Source of the DNA: Paenibacillus sp. BSR1-1
Lineage (GTDB): Bacteria; Bacillota; Bacilli; Bacillales; Cytobacillaceae
Length of the DNA: 64,000 bases
Direction: 5' to 3'
Assembly (NCBI RefSeq): GCF_030403775.1
Contig: NZ_JAQMWQ010000009.1
Span: 102,576 to 166,575 of the forward strand
Under the pieces are notes generated by a model. It searched no databases. It saw only the letters and a list, made by a program, of their open reading frames with translations, and was not told where the DNA came from. Below, in pieces: positions 7,619-15,960 of this stretch (the first letter of the stretch is position 1; every line of letters starts with the position of its first letter). Made by a program: the position numbers and the translations under genes.

Positions 7619-8962
7619 TTAGAGGCATAGTCCAAACTTTTCTTTTGTGACTCCTTTTTGATCATCATAAATAACCTTTCCGCGTAATATTGTTTTCTTA
7701 ATTTTGAGGGAAAATTCCCTGTTTTCGTAAGGGGAAAAAGGATTCCGAAACCCAAAGGATTTTTTATCGGCTATCGTGGTTTCATTCAGACGAATCAACA
7801 CTAAATCAGCATCCAATCCCGGACAAATCCTCCCTTTTCTAGCCGCGATTCCAAACCTTTCGGCGACATTAAAGGCACCTAAGGGCAAAATACGTTTCAG
7901 GTCAATCTTTCGTTTCAGAGCCTCATCCATTAATGCAAGCCAAGTAAACTGAACACCTTGGATTCCGCCCCACGCCTCCCAGATGGAAGTAGTCGATTTC
8001 ATGGAAGCTAGACAAGGCGAATGATCGGAACCAATTGTATCGATCATGCCATTCTTAATGCAGTCCCATAAGCCCTCCACGTCATCCTTAGATCTTAAAG
8101 GCGGTGCACATTTAAGGATTGCACCTTTTTGTATGAAATCCTCTTCATCAAAAATGAGGTAGTGCGGACATGTTTCAACCGTTACGTTCACACCACTCTT
8201 CTTCGCTTGCTCAATCAGAAATGCCACTTTGGCTGAACTGATGTGAACAATGTGAATTGCTGTTCCGTATTTTGCCGCCAATTCTAAGCAAAAGCTAACA
8301 GCCTTTTCTTCCGCAGCTATTGGCCTGCTTGCGAGAAAGGCTCTCCTTTCATCCATCCCGGCACGATATTGATAAAAAGCAGTAAGTCTAGTAATTTCCT
8401 CATCCCATTCGGCATGGAGGGCGAGAATTTTATTTTGCTCTTTCGCCGCTTGCATGCCCTTTGTTAATCCATCCGGTGATACGAACTGAAAATCGTCAAT
8501 CCCGCTCTCACTCATAAACGCCTTCCAAGCGATAATCCCCTTGCTCATTTGTCCTAGATCTGACCGTTTATCGAGGTTAGTCTCGGTCATGCCCCCCCAA
8601 AGAGCATAGTCAACATGTGAAAGTCCCCTTAAGTACTCTTTCTTTTCAAGCAAATTCTGCAAGCTTGTGATTGACGGTGAACAATTAAGCGGCATATCAA
8701 AAATGGTGGTCGTTCCGCCCATAGCAGCAGCACGGCTGCCCGTTTCTACTCCTTCCCAATCGGTCCTTCCTGGATCATTAAAATGGACATGTGAATCAAT
8801 AAAACCAGGAACAACCAGACACCCGGCCGCATCAATACACTCTCCAATTGGTTCAGCTTTTTCTAGGGAGTCAATTTTTCCATCCATGATTTTGATATTT
8901 ACCTCACGGAAGCCTTCCTCAGTAAAAACAAGGCCATTTTTCACCCATAGCTCTTTCGTCAT
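7619..8962 (-). CDS. allB: Allantoinase
   Basis: A cyclic amidohydrolase that opens (S)-allantoin to allantoate. In the 447-residue form the metal ligands are H58 and H60 (GFIDSHVHFNDPGRTDWEG), the probable carboxylated lysine is K147 (AWKAFMSES), and further ligands are in LHAEWDEE, IHIVHISS and GSDHSPC. The start at 8962 is chosen because GGGAGG sits 5 bases upstream; a longer frame to 9001 would run into the HIU hydrolase gene. It lies between the HIU hydrolase and allantoate amidohydrolase genes in pathway order. Dihydropyrimidinase is the family alternative, but the operon argues against it. Confidence 0.92.
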   Translation of the reverse strand: MTKELWVKNGLVFTEEGFREVNIKIMDGKIDSLEKAEPIGECIDAAGCLVVPGFIDSHVHFNDPGRTDWEGVETGSRAAAMGGTTTIFDMPLNCSPSITSLQNLLEKKEYLRGLSHVDYALWGGMTETNLDKRSDLGQMSKGIIAWKAFMSESGIDDFQFVSPDGLTKGMQAAKEQNKILALHAEWDEEITRLTAFYQYRAGMDERRAFLASRPIAAEEKAVSFCLELAAKYGTAIHIVHISSAKVAFLIEQAKKSGVNVTVETCPHYLIFDEEDFIQKGAILKCAPPLRSKDDVEGLWDCIKNGMIDTIGSDHSPCLASMKSTTSIWEAWGGIQGVQFTWLALMDEALKRKIDLKRILPLGAFNVAERFGIAARKGRICPGLDADLVLIRLNETTIADKKSFGFRNPFSPYENREFSLKIKKTILRGKVIYDDQKGVTKEKFGLCL

Positions 8963-8972
8963 ATAAACCTCC

Positions 8973-9338
8973 CTAACTCCCTCTATAGGTGCTGTAACCA
9001 CCTGGTGATATCAACAATGGCACATGATAGTGGGATGCAGGATCAGAAATACCAAAGCGAATAGGAACACAATCCAAAAACGAAGGATCACCAATTGAAG
9101 CACCGCGATTTCGAAAGTAATCTCCAACATGGAACCGAATTTCATAAATTCCTTTTTTCATAAACTCACCCTCTAGGAGCGGCTGGTTTAACCTGCCATC
9201 CTCGTTCGTGCTGCTGATTTTTAAGCATTCAAAGGGGGAATCTGAACCAGATGCAGCTGCCCATAATTCCACCTGGACACTATAAGCAGGCTTTCCAATG
9301 CTTATATCAAGGACATGGGTTGTCAGTTTACCGGTCAT
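8973..9338 (-). CDS. uraH: 5-hydroxyisourate hydrolase (transthyretin-like)
   Basis: A 121-residue transthyretin-related enzyme that hydrolyses 5-hydroxyisourate, the unstable urate oxidase product, to OHCU. It begins with the TTHVLDISIGKPA block that carries the first catalytic histidine and ends in YRGS, the C-terminal tetrapeptide that distinguishes HIU hydrolases from transthyretins. Length is typical. Its start overlaps the urate oxidase stop by 4 bp, so the two are probably coupled. The B. subtilis equivalent is PucM. Confidence 0.95.
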   Translation of the reverse strand: MTGKLTTHVLDISIGKPAYSVQVELWAAASGSDSPFECLKISSTNEDGRLNQPLLEGEFMKKGIYEIRFHVGDYFRNRGASIGDPSFLDCVPIRFGISDPASHYHVPLLISPGGYSTYRGS

Positions 9339-10288
9339 TCCTCTGGCCCCTCAGCATTTACCAAATCATCTCTTGTCATCGAAAAACGTTGAAAGCCAAA
9401 CGGCGGGCGGGGCTCAGTAAATACTTTGCCTTCTTCCGATGCTGGAATTTCGTCTAAGATCGTTTCCCATGTCCGATTATTGGATTCAAAGCGGACCTCC
9501 AGTAATTGTGGGAAACGCTGCAGTATTCTCTTGCCAATACGATAGATAAGATTTTGGATAGAAGGTGAATTTTCCTCGTGAAATATCGTATGGGCAATAT
9601 CTCTTATTTGCTCAGCCGCAACATATCCTTCTGGAGTAAGTCCCCGGGCTGCATTCATATCGTTGTAACGCCAATCGATATTCAAAAAGATAAAGAGCGG
9701 ACGGTCAAAGGATTCAGGCAGTGTTGTATATTCATCCTTCACATAGCCAAAAAAGGAGCTACCTCTCACCTTAATCAGCTTTAGACCCTTCAGACTGCTC
9801 CAATGATCTGTTGTGGCGATTCCGTTTTCGCAGCGTTCCACTTCAACTCGCGCACAGGCCTGTTCATTTAAGGAATAGCGAAATACTAAAGGACTAGGCT
9901 TAAATCCGCCCTTTGTTGGGACAGGAAGTTCATCAAAAGGAATTTGCTCGCCGGAAATCTTGATGCCTGTCATTTGCGGATATTTTTCAAGAAAGCGATG
10001 GGCGACAAAGTCCAAGAAGCCCTCCTGCGTTGCTCCGTCATAATCCCCTGCATGCTTGAGAATAAAATTCTTCATGGAATCTGTTGCGACAACTAATGTG
10101 TTATCGCCATCTTTAAAGGAAGAAAAAAAGGCATCCCCTTCTACTGCTACTTTCACATTCATGCCAAAAAGAATATTCCCGCGTCCTGTAAAGGATGATT
10201 CTGGAATCGACCGAATCTCAGTAAGCGGTTTAGCGTATGTCCGATAAACCCAAACGGCTTCTTTTCCATAGCACATCGTTCTCTGCAT
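9335..10288 (-). CDS. uaZ: Urate oxidase (uricase)
   Basis: A cofactor-free T-fold enzyme of 317 residues that oxidises urate to 5-hydroxyisourate. K9 (MCYGKEAVWVYRTY) and T69 (LVVATDSMKN) are the catalytic lysine-threonine pair known in uricases. Two tandem T-fold halves are seen, the second near SSFFGYVKDEYTTLPES. AGGGGAT lies just before the ATG at 10288. In B. subtilis this domain is fused behind the OHCU decarboxylase as PucL; here the two are separate genes 13 bp apart. The product is used immediately by the next gene. Confidence 0.95.
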   Translation of the reverse strand: MQRTMCYGKEAVWVYRTYAKPLTEIRSIPESSFTGRGNILFGMNVKVAVEGDAFFSSFKDGDNTLVVATDSMKNFILKHAGDYDGATQEGFLDFVAHRFLEKYPQMTGIKISGEQIPFDELPVPTKGGFKPSPLVFRYSLNEQACARVEVERCENGIATTDHWSSLKGLKLIKVRGSSFFGYVKDEYTTLPESFDRPLFIFLNIDWRYNDMNAARGLTPEGYVAAEQIRDIAHTIFHEENSPSIQNLIYRIGKRILQRFPQLLEVRFESNNRTWETILDEIPASEEGKVFTEPRPPFGFQRFSMTRDDLVNAEGPEE

Positions 10289-10301
10289 CTATCTCATCCC
10301 C

Positions 10302-10802
10302 TTATTCAATCATATCGTTCAAACGGAATCCTGCGATTTTATACACCTCATTCAATGCAGTAACACATTCTGCCTCAAAGCTATAATCCACCCGTTCTTT
10401 CATGGCAGAAAGAATGGTATCCTTGTTTTGTCCCTTCACTGCCATGATAAAAGGAAAACCAAATTTCGTTACATATCTCTGGTTAAGTGCAGCAAACTCT
10501 TCATATTCATCCTTTGATAGTTTATCTAATCCAACTCGCGTCTGCTCTTTCTGGGATACATCCGACATTTTTAACCTTGTTCCTAAATCAGGATGAGCAC
10601 GAAGGAGAGTCAATTGCAGGGATTCATTGGCGTTTTGCACAATCGTCAGCATCGTTTGGAAGAGATGATTACGTGATTGAAATGGCCGCCTCTCCCAAGC
10701 CCTCTGCGCCACCCAGGGTGAATGCTCAAATATCCAGCCTAAAGTTTCCACGAAAATATCCTTGTTCATTTGGTTTATCTTTTCAATCGTTAGATTTCCG
10801 AT
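10302..10802 (-). CDS. uraD: OHCU decarboxylase
   Basis: Decarboxylates 2-oxo-4-hydroxy-4-carboxy-5-ureidoimidazoline to (S)-allantoin. The helical family motifs FEHSPWVAQRAW, LLRAHPDLG (catalytic histidine) and FGFPFIMAVKG are clear. The first ATG is at 10769, but it has no ribosome binding site and removes the usual N-terminal helix. A perfect AAAGGAGG (10811-10818 region) is followed 8 bases later by an in-frame ATC at 10802. Reading from there gives an LTIEKINQMNKDIF start like other family members (166 residues). I therefore propose an AUC start. It is the first gene of the uricolytic operon. Confidence 0.88.
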   Translation of the reverse strand: MGNLTIEKINQMNKDIFVETLGWIFEHSPWVAQRAWERRPFQSRNHLFQTMLTIVQNANESLQLTLLRAHPDLGTRLKMSDVSQKEQTRVGLDKLSKDEYEEFAALNQRYVTKFGFPFIMAVKGQNKDTILSAMKERVDYSFEAECVTALNEVYKIAGFRLNDMIE

Positions 10803-10868
10803 ACGGTTAACCTCCTTTTCTGTTAAGCATGCAATCGTCCATTCAACGACCCGAAAGATGGTTTAATT

Positions 10869-10896
10869 AATATATAGTAGAAAGATGGGTTGGTTA
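10869..10896 (-). promoter_or_regulatory. Possible uricolytic operon promoter and PucR-like half site
   Basis: Upstream of uraD on the minus strand there is a TATATT (complement of 10869-10874) with no good -35 element. A TTGGTTA (10890-10896, plus strand) resembles part of the PucR box known from B. subtilis. A poor -35 would fit an activated promoter. This is weak, by-eye evidence, and no pucR gene is in the window. Confidence 0.22.
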
Positions 10897-10923
10897 TGTT
10901 TGATTTTCCTCAAGATAAAAATA

Positions 10924-10960
10924 GAGAAATCCCCTCACAAAATTTGTAAGGGGATTTCTC
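10924..10960. terminator. Bidirectional-looking terminator hairpin
   Basis: An almost perfect palindrome: GAGAAATCCCC (10924-10934) pairs with GGGGATTTCTC (10950-10960), and an inner ACAAA/TTTGT extends it. T-rich runs flank both sides. On the minus strand it would stop read-through from the BASS transporter gene into the uricolytic promoter. Confidence 0.75.
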
Positions 10961-10972
10961 CATTTTTATTAT

Positions 10973-11136
10973 GGCTATTTTCGCAAAGATTGTTGTTTTT
11001 ACGTATAAGTTCATCAACCCGTATAACTAGATCCTTCGTGGCATCTTTTCGTAAGAACATTTGCGAAAATTGCCTAGAAACTCTGTAAATGACCCTTAAT
11101 TAGATCCCAAAAACAACAAAGCTTACGAAAAGAGCC
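10973..11136. repeat. Imperfect inverted-repeat element of 164 bp
   Basis: Two 28-bp arms (10973-11000 and 11109-11136) are complementary at 23 of 28 positions. Between them, 11040-11074 is another inverted pair built from the same GGC..TTTTCG core. The element thus holds four copies of the core in alternating orientation. It ends 1 bp before the stop codon of the BASS gene. It contains no reading frame of note. Confidence 0.75.
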
Positions 11137-11137
11137 T

Positions 11138-12106
11138 TTATAAGGCAACTGATTCCTGCTTATCCACTTTTTCTTGATAAAAGCGGTCAAGAAAATGTCC
11201 ATTTAGGGAAGCCAGTATTTGTTGGAAAAGCATGCCGACGACTACAGGCACCGCGACTGCTGCTGGAAAAAAGGAAACAGCGATTACAGCCCCGGCGCTG
11301 ATGTTTCGCATCCCTCCAGTGAAGGTCAGAGTAATAACCGTATCGCGGTCCTGCTTCAGCAAGCGCCCAATCAGAAAGGATAATAGATAACCAGATAGGG
11401 CGATAAAAAAGACGACAAAAATAATACTGATAAGTTTTAGATTAATATGTTTCAAATACGGCGCGACAACAGCCCCATTTAGCATCACGACAATTCCAAT
11501 CATGAGCTTTGAAAAAGGAGCGAGTTTGGAGCCCAATTGATCTTGTATTTTCCCTTTTGTCATCTGGTTTAAAAACATTCCAATTAAGGAGGGAAGAACG
11601 ATCATTCCGAATAGCCCTTTCATGATACTGATGAAATCCATATCAATTTTCTGACCCACAAATAAGGACAAGGAGTACGGAACTAAAAACGGTGATAACA
11701 ATGTATCTATTAATATAATCGATAAAACGAGCGGAATGTTTCCTTTGTAAATTGAAACCCATATGAAGCTTGTTACACCTGTTGGGATTATCATTCCTAA
11801 AATGAGACCGGTAATTGTGTAAACATCCCCCCGGAAGGCGATATGACCGACTCCCCATGCCCATATTGGCATCAAAACATGAAGGGCAAGCATGGCTATA
11901 AAAATCGGAAATGGATGGGTGATAACCTCTTTTAACGATTTGAAGTTAGAACTTAAACTACCGGCAAACGTCATAAAGGCGAAAATCCAAGGAATCAAAA
12001 AGGAATAATCCTTCAAATAAGTACTAAGCAATACTCCAGTCACAACACCCGTAGGAGTAATGAATGGCATAACCTTTTCTAGTTGTTTATTTAATTTCTG
12101 CAGCAT
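11138..12106 (-). CDS. Bile acid:sodium symporter family transporter
   Basis: A 322-residue integral membrane protein with nine to ten hydrophobic segments. Family-typical features are FMTFAGSLSSNF near the second helix, MIIPTGVTSFIWVSIYKGN with the crossover region, and FTGGMRNISAGAVIA in the C-terminal half. BASS proteins use the sodium gradient to move organic anions such as bile acids, pantoate or keto acids. The physiological substrate here is unknown. It follows a rhodanese gene by 16 bp in the same operon, so a sulfur-related anion is possible but speculative. It is downstream of, and transcribed toward, the uricolytic operon. Confidence 0.85.
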   Translation of the reverse strand: MLQKLNKQLEKVMPFITPTGVVTGVLLSTYLKDYSFLIPWIFAFMTFAGSLSSNFKSLKEVITHPFPIFIAMLALHVLMPIWAWGVGHIAFRGDVYTITGLILGMIIPTGVTSFIWVSIYKGNIPLVLSIILIDTLLSPFLVPYSLSLFVGQKIDMDFISIMKGLFGMIVLPSLIGMFLNQMTKGKIQDQLGSKLAPFSKLMIGIVVMLNGAVVAPYLKHINLKLISIIFVVFFIALSGYLLSFLIGRLLKQDRDTVITLTFTGGMRNISAGAVIAVSFFPAAVAVPVVVGMLFQQILASLNGHFLDRFYQEKVDKQESVAL

Positions 12107-12122
12107 TTAGAGTCTCTCCATA

Positions 12123-12470
12123 TCAATCGTTTAGAGATTTCATATATTCCTTCCAAGCCGTTAGGCCGCCCTCTAAAACAATGACCTTAAATCCTCGGCC
12201 GTCTAAGATATTCGCACATTTTGCGGCTGAGTTACCAGTTGTACAGGTGACAACAATCTTCCGGTCTTTTGGTAAGGATGTATGAAGATTCTCTTGTGTG
12301 TCTTCCATTGCAAAAATATCCGTCTTAGGAATATTAACACTTTGAATTTGTGGTTCCTCTATATGAAATTCGTTATATTTCTCTTCCGCCCGTACATCCA
12401 GCAAAAGGACTTTTTCATTATCCTTTAAGCTTTCATGCAGCTCTTTGGGCGATATTTTTTTTATCGTCAA
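12123..12470 (-). CDS. Rhodanese-like domain protein
   Basis: A single-domain rhodanese of 115 residues. The family aspartate is in LLLDVRAEEKYNEFHI, and the active-site loop CTTGNSA begins with C76, the cysteine that would carry a persulfide. GGLTAWKEY closes the domain. It is predicted cytoplasmic and to transfer sulfane sulfur; its acceptor is unknown. It is the first gene of a two-gene operon with the BASS transporter. The upstream 190 bp to the divergent DUF4097 gene should hold both promoters, but I could not assign them securely. Confidence 0.88.
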   Translation of the reverse strand: MTIKKISPKELHESLKDNEKVLLLDVRAEEKYNEFHIEEPQIQSVNIPKTDIFAMEDTQENLHTSLPKDRKIVVTCTTGNSAAKCANILDGRGFKVIVLEGGLTAWKEYMKSLND

Positions 12471-12666
12471 ATGAAAACACCTCCACTAAAAGAATACCAT
12501 AATTTTTAAAAATTGGACGCAGATATTTCGTGAATCGAAAAAAATTCAAGCCACCCCCTTTTCCGTCTCAGGTCTTAGAAGAAAATAATTCTCCGGTACA
12601 TTGGGAGAAAACGAAGGATTTCTTATCATAGGTATAGAAGATGTTTGAAAAAGGGGATGGAAAAAA

Positions 12667-13533
12667 ATGAAAAGAATTTTATTTCTTTTAGTCGTCATTA
12701 CTGGTTTATATATTATCTTTAATCATTCTTGGCAATTCAGCGCTTTAAGTGCGAGTAAACAAGACGGTAATGCGGCCGTTTCAGCAGATACCAAGGTGAT
12801 TAAGGTAGATGTGTCGAGCGTTAGTACGATCATTATTCCAGAGGACCGAGATGATTTAAAAGCTGTGTATACTGGAAAACAAAAGTTAAATATTCGTGAG
12901 AACGGAGCCGATGTAGAAATTTCGCTTAAAAGCAAGTGGTTTGATTGGCTCAACTGGGGACCATTTTCTGAAAAAAAGAAGCTGAAAATCTACATTCCTG
13001 AAGACTATAACCAAAACATGCAAATTGATTTAGGCTCCGGCAATGTAAATTTTTCCGGATCCACAAAAAGCAAGCCAATGAATTTGAATGAGTTAATCGT
13101 GGATATTGGTTCCGGGAACATGAATCTCAAGAATCTGAATGTGAACAAATTTAAGCAAGATGTTTCATCCGGAAATGTGGATATCGATTCCCTTAAAACG
13201 AAAACAGGCTCCTTTGATCTATCCTCTGGTAATCTCGACATTACCCATTATACAGGTGCGGTCGAGGCGGATGTAGCCTCTGGGGAGCTGAATATTCAAA
13301 TCGATAAATTAGTCGATTCGATTAAACTCGATCTTAGCTCAGGGGAAGTTGGCCTCGATTTACCAAATAACTCTGATTTCACACTTAACGGGGATGTAAG
13401 CAGTGGAAATATCTCCTGTGACCTTCCATTAACTTCGAAGGATCTCAACAATAAAAGCATCAAAGGAACGCATGGGTCTGGGAAATATAAAATTGACCTT
13501 GATGTATCCAGCGGCAGCATTCATATTCGATAA
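12667..13533 (+). CDS. DUF4097 family beta-strand repeat protein
   Basis: A 288-residue protein with one N-terminal hydrophobic segment (about residues 4-18), which can be a signal anchor, so the rest is likely outside the membrane. From about residue 115 it is built of short repeats centred on SGN or SGE (GSGNVNF, GSGNMNL, SSGNVDI, SSGNLDI, ASGELNI, SSGEVGL, SSGNISC, SSGSIHI), about 17-25 residues apart, forming a parallel beta helix. These proteins are often linked to envelope-stress systems (LiaG-like), but no such partners are adjacent. A GGGGATGG site precedes the ATG. Confidence 0.82.
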   Translation: MKRILFLLVVITGLYIIFNHSWQFSALSASKQDGNAAVSADTKVIKVDVSSVSTIIIPEDRDDLKAVYTGKQKLNIRENGADVEISLKSKWFDWLNWGPFSEKKKLKIYIPEDYNQNMQIDLGSGNVNFSGSTKSKPMNLNELIVDIGSGNMNLKNLNVNKFKQDVSSGNVDIDSLKTKTGSFDLSSGNLDITHYTGAVEADVASGELNIQIDKLVDSIKLDLSSGEVGLDLPNNSDFTLNGDVSSGNISCDLPLTSKDLNNKSIKGTHGSGKYKIDLDVSSGSIHIR

Positions 13534-13577
13534 CGAAAAAAGCGTTTGGGATCAAAGAATCCCAAACGCTTTTTCGT
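13534..13577 (+). terminator. Rho-independent terminator after the DUF4097 gene
   Basis: Stem AAAAAGCGTTTGGGAT pairs with ATCCCAAACGCTTTTT around a 6-nt loop. It starts directly after the stop codon and ends in TTTTT. Confidence 0.92.
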
Positions 13578-13662
13578 TCATTTTGATATATCAGGAACCA
13601 ATGTCACATAAAATACATACCGTATATTGCCTTTTGTTTTTATCAAGGGAAGGAGAGTTACG

Positions 13663-14052
13663 ATGTACCATAACCCTTTTCACTTCCAGATTTATCCGCC
13701 AATGCCTGTCTACCCGGTATATGCCATGTACCCTCAAATACCTCGAAGCTATCCTCCAGTGGATATAAAAATATTTTCACAATCTGTTCATTCGTTTCGT
13801 CTATTAATGGAACAAGGAAGTATTTTATTAGATCGATTAGGTGACGCAGGTTTTGCCTATAAAATGATGAGTGCTGCCCAGCAAGGAAAAAATGTTGAAG
13901 TCGATCGTTTACTAAAATCAATTGGACTTAAGGTCCCGGTCGCAGCCAAATATACGCCAACTGGAATAAACTTTATCCTAACAACTCAAACAAAACAAAA
14001 CCAGCCGGCTAGCTGCTGCACCTTAACCGTGGCGATGCAATGGGGACGCTGA
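13663..14052 (+). CDS. Conserved hypothetical protein with Pro/Tyr-rich N-terminus
   Basis: Not recognised. The protein has 129 residues from the ATG at 13663, chosen because GGAAGGAGAG lies 6 bases upstream; an upstream in-frame ATG at 13627 lacks a site. The first 30 residues are rich in Pro, Tyr and Met (YPPMPVYPVYAMYPQIP), a composition seen in spore-coat or inner-spore proteins. Residues 35-90 look helical (SFRLLMEQGSILLDRLGDAG), and the end has a CC pair and beta-like CTLTVAMQW. It stands alone between two terminators. A spore-related role is a guess from composition only. Confidence 0.65.
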   Translation: MYHNPFHFQIYPPMPVYPVYAMYPQIPRSYPPVDIKIFSQSVHSFRLLMEQGSILLDRLGDAGFAYKMMSAAQQGKNVEVDRLLKSIGLKVPVAAKYTPTGINFILTTQTKQNQPASCCTLTVAMQWGR

Positions 14053-14073
14053 CGAAATTAAATATATTCTTAT

Positions 14074-14120
14074 AAAAAACCTGCAAGCAATGACAATTTC
14101 AATAAGCTGGCAGGTTTTTT
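14074..14120 (+). terminator. Terminator after the hypothetical gene
   Basis: AAAAAACCTGC (14074-14084) pairs with GCAGGTTTTTT (14110-14120), with a run of seven T. The loop is long (25 nt) but can form an inner stem. Confidence 0.8.
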
Positions 14121-14209
14121 TGAGTCTTTCACTTGTATTAACCGCGTATGATTAACTAAGGTCAATCATTACCCCTTGCTATCCATTTTATTGAAAAGGA
14201 TGTTGCTAT

Positions 14210-15952
14210 ATGGATAAAAAGATGCTAACCAAAAGAATTGCAGTCGCATCTGGAAGACAGCCAGCAGATACGGTCATTAAAAACGGAAAAATCGTCGATG
14301 TTTTTAACGGGGAAATCATGTATGGAGACATTGCCATCGTGGACGGCTATTTTGCCGGAATTGGTGATTATACAGGAATTACAACTATTGATGCAAACGG
14401 AAGTTATATCTGCCCCTCCTTCATTGATGGGCATGTTCATATCGAGTCCTCTATGTTGACACCAAAGGAATTTGCCAAAGTTCTCCTCCTTCATGGCGTA
14501 ACAGCTGTCATCGCAGACCCGCATGAAATCGCCAATGTCTCGGGTGTGGACGGCATTCAATACATACTAGACTCTACAGATCAGATCCCGTTTGATTTTT
14601 TCATTATGCTGCCATCCTGCGTTCCGGCGACTAATTTTGAACATGCCGGAGCGATTCTTCTAATGGAAGACCTCAAACCATTTTATCAGCATCCTAGAGT
14701 CCTAGGCTTGGCGGAGGTAATGAATTACCCCGCTGTCCTTAACGCAGAAAATTCCATGATGGATAAATTAATAGATACGAAAAATAATGGAAAAAAAATT
14801 GATGGCCATGCTGCAGGACTAACCCCAAAGGACTTGAATATCTATATGGCATCAGGCATCCGCACAGACCATGAATGCACTACGCTAGAAGAAGCGAAAG
14901 AACGGTTAAGAAAAGGAATGTATTTGATGATTCGGGAAGGGACGGTTGCCAAGGATCTTGGGCAGCTCATCGGCGTCGTAACTGGACGGAATTCCAGGCG
15001 CTGCTTATTCGTCACCGATGATAAGCATTTAGACGACCTATTGGATGAAGGAAGCATTGATCATAATGTCAGACTGGCGATTTCATCGGGCATCGATTCC
15101 ATTACATCAATCCAAATGGCTACCATAAATGCAGCCGAATGCTTCGCTCTTGAAGAAAGAGGCGCCATCGCCCCCGGATATAAAGCAGACTTTTTAATCA
15201 TGGACGACCTGGAAAGCGTCAAAATCACCCAGGTTTTTAAAAGTGGAATAGCCGTTGTTAAAGATGGCAAATTGATTAATTTTCCAGAAACTACAAATAA
15301 TGATCCACCAGAATTACTTAAATGTACCGTTAACTTTCAGGAATTAACAGAAGACCATTTCCAAATTCCTTTAAAAATGAAAAAGGCTAATATTATTGGA
15401 ATTATCCCCAATAGCCTGATTACAAAGCATCTAATTGAGGTAGTCGACCTGGACGATGCTGGCCTTTTTCAACCATCAATAAAGAATGACCAATTAAAGC
15501 TGGCTGTCATTGAACGGCACCATATGACCAAGAACATCGGGCTTGGGATCGTGAAAGGCTTGGGATTAAAAGCAGGAGCCATCGCAACCACAATTGCCCA
15601 TGACTCTCATAATCTCATTATTGCCGGAACAAACGATCAGGATATGCTCATCGCGGCTGAAGTAATAAAGGAAATGCAGGGAGGTCTTGTTGTCATCAAA
15701 GAAGGAAAAGTTTTATCCAAATTACAGCTTCCAATTGCCGGCCTGATGTCCGAAGGCTCCTATCTGGATGTAAATTCAAAATTAAGGGAAACCAATAATG
15801 CTTTAACAGAGTTAGGAGCGCACCAGCACTTTAATCCATTTCTAACCCTATCCTTCCTCGCTCTCCCCGTGATTCCGGAATTAAAGCTGACAGACGGGGG
15901 ATTGTTTCAAGTATCTAAATTTCAACATATTAGCATAGAAGCATTTAAATAA
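14210..15952 (+). CDS. adeC: Adenine deaminase
   Basis: A 580-residue amidohydrolase that converts adenine to hypoxanthine plus ammonia, feeding purine salvage or degradation. Metal ligands are visible at H75 and H77 (FIDGHVHIESS). The family blocks ADPHEIANVSG, GHAAGLT, RTDHECT, LFVTDDKH and the C-terminal TIAHDSHNLIIAGTND are all intact. Length is normal for the AdeC/YerA type. AAAGGATG precedes the ATG by about 8 bases. It is monocistronic, bounded by a terminator upstream and a GC-rich repeat element downstream. No purine riboswitch is seen in the 90-bp leader. Confidence 0.95.
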   Translation: MDKKMLTKRIAVASGRQPADTVIKNGKIVDVFNGEIMYGDIAIVDGYFAGIGDYTGITTIDANGSYICPSFIDGHVHIESSMLTPKEFAKVLLLHGVTAVIADPHEIANVSGVDGIQYILDSTDQIPFDFFIMLPSCVPATNFEHAGAILLMEDLKPFYQHPRVLGLAEVMNYPAVLNAENSMMDKLIDTKNNGKKIDGHAAGLTPKDLNIYMASGIRTDHECTTLEEAKERLRKGMYLMIREGTVAKDLGQLIGVVTGRNSRRCLFVTDDKHLDDLLDEGSIDHNVRLAISSGIDSITSIQMATINAAECFALEERGAIAPGYKADFLIMDDLESVKITQVFKSGIAVVKDGKLINFPETTNNDPPELLKCTVNFQELTEDHFQIPLKMKKANIIGIIPNSLITKHLIEVVDLDDAGLFQPSIKNDQLKLAVIERHHMTKNIGLGIVKGLGLKAGAIATTIAHDSHNLIIAGTNDQDMLIAAEVIKEMQGGLVVIKEGKVLSKLQLPIAGLMSEGSYLDVNSKLRETNNALTELGAHQHFNPFLTLSFLALPVIPELKLTDGGLFQVSKFQHISIEAFK

Positions 15953-15960
15953 AAGACGGT

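Noticed and set aside
10830..10861. Short ATG frame just before the OHCU decarboxylase
   Set aside because: It stops after seven codons inside the ribosome binding site (TAA), so it is at most a chance mini-ORF.
14121..14209. Purine riboswitch before adenine deaminase
   Set aside because: The leader is too short and lacks the paired loops; only a small ATGATT/AATCAT inverted pair is present.
14225..14560. 111-codon frame opposite adenine deaminase, and similar long antisense frames (834-1130, 5811-6218, 26444-26836, 54229-54642)
   Set aside because: They lie fully inside strongly identified genes, lack ribosome binding sites and have no recognisable motifs.
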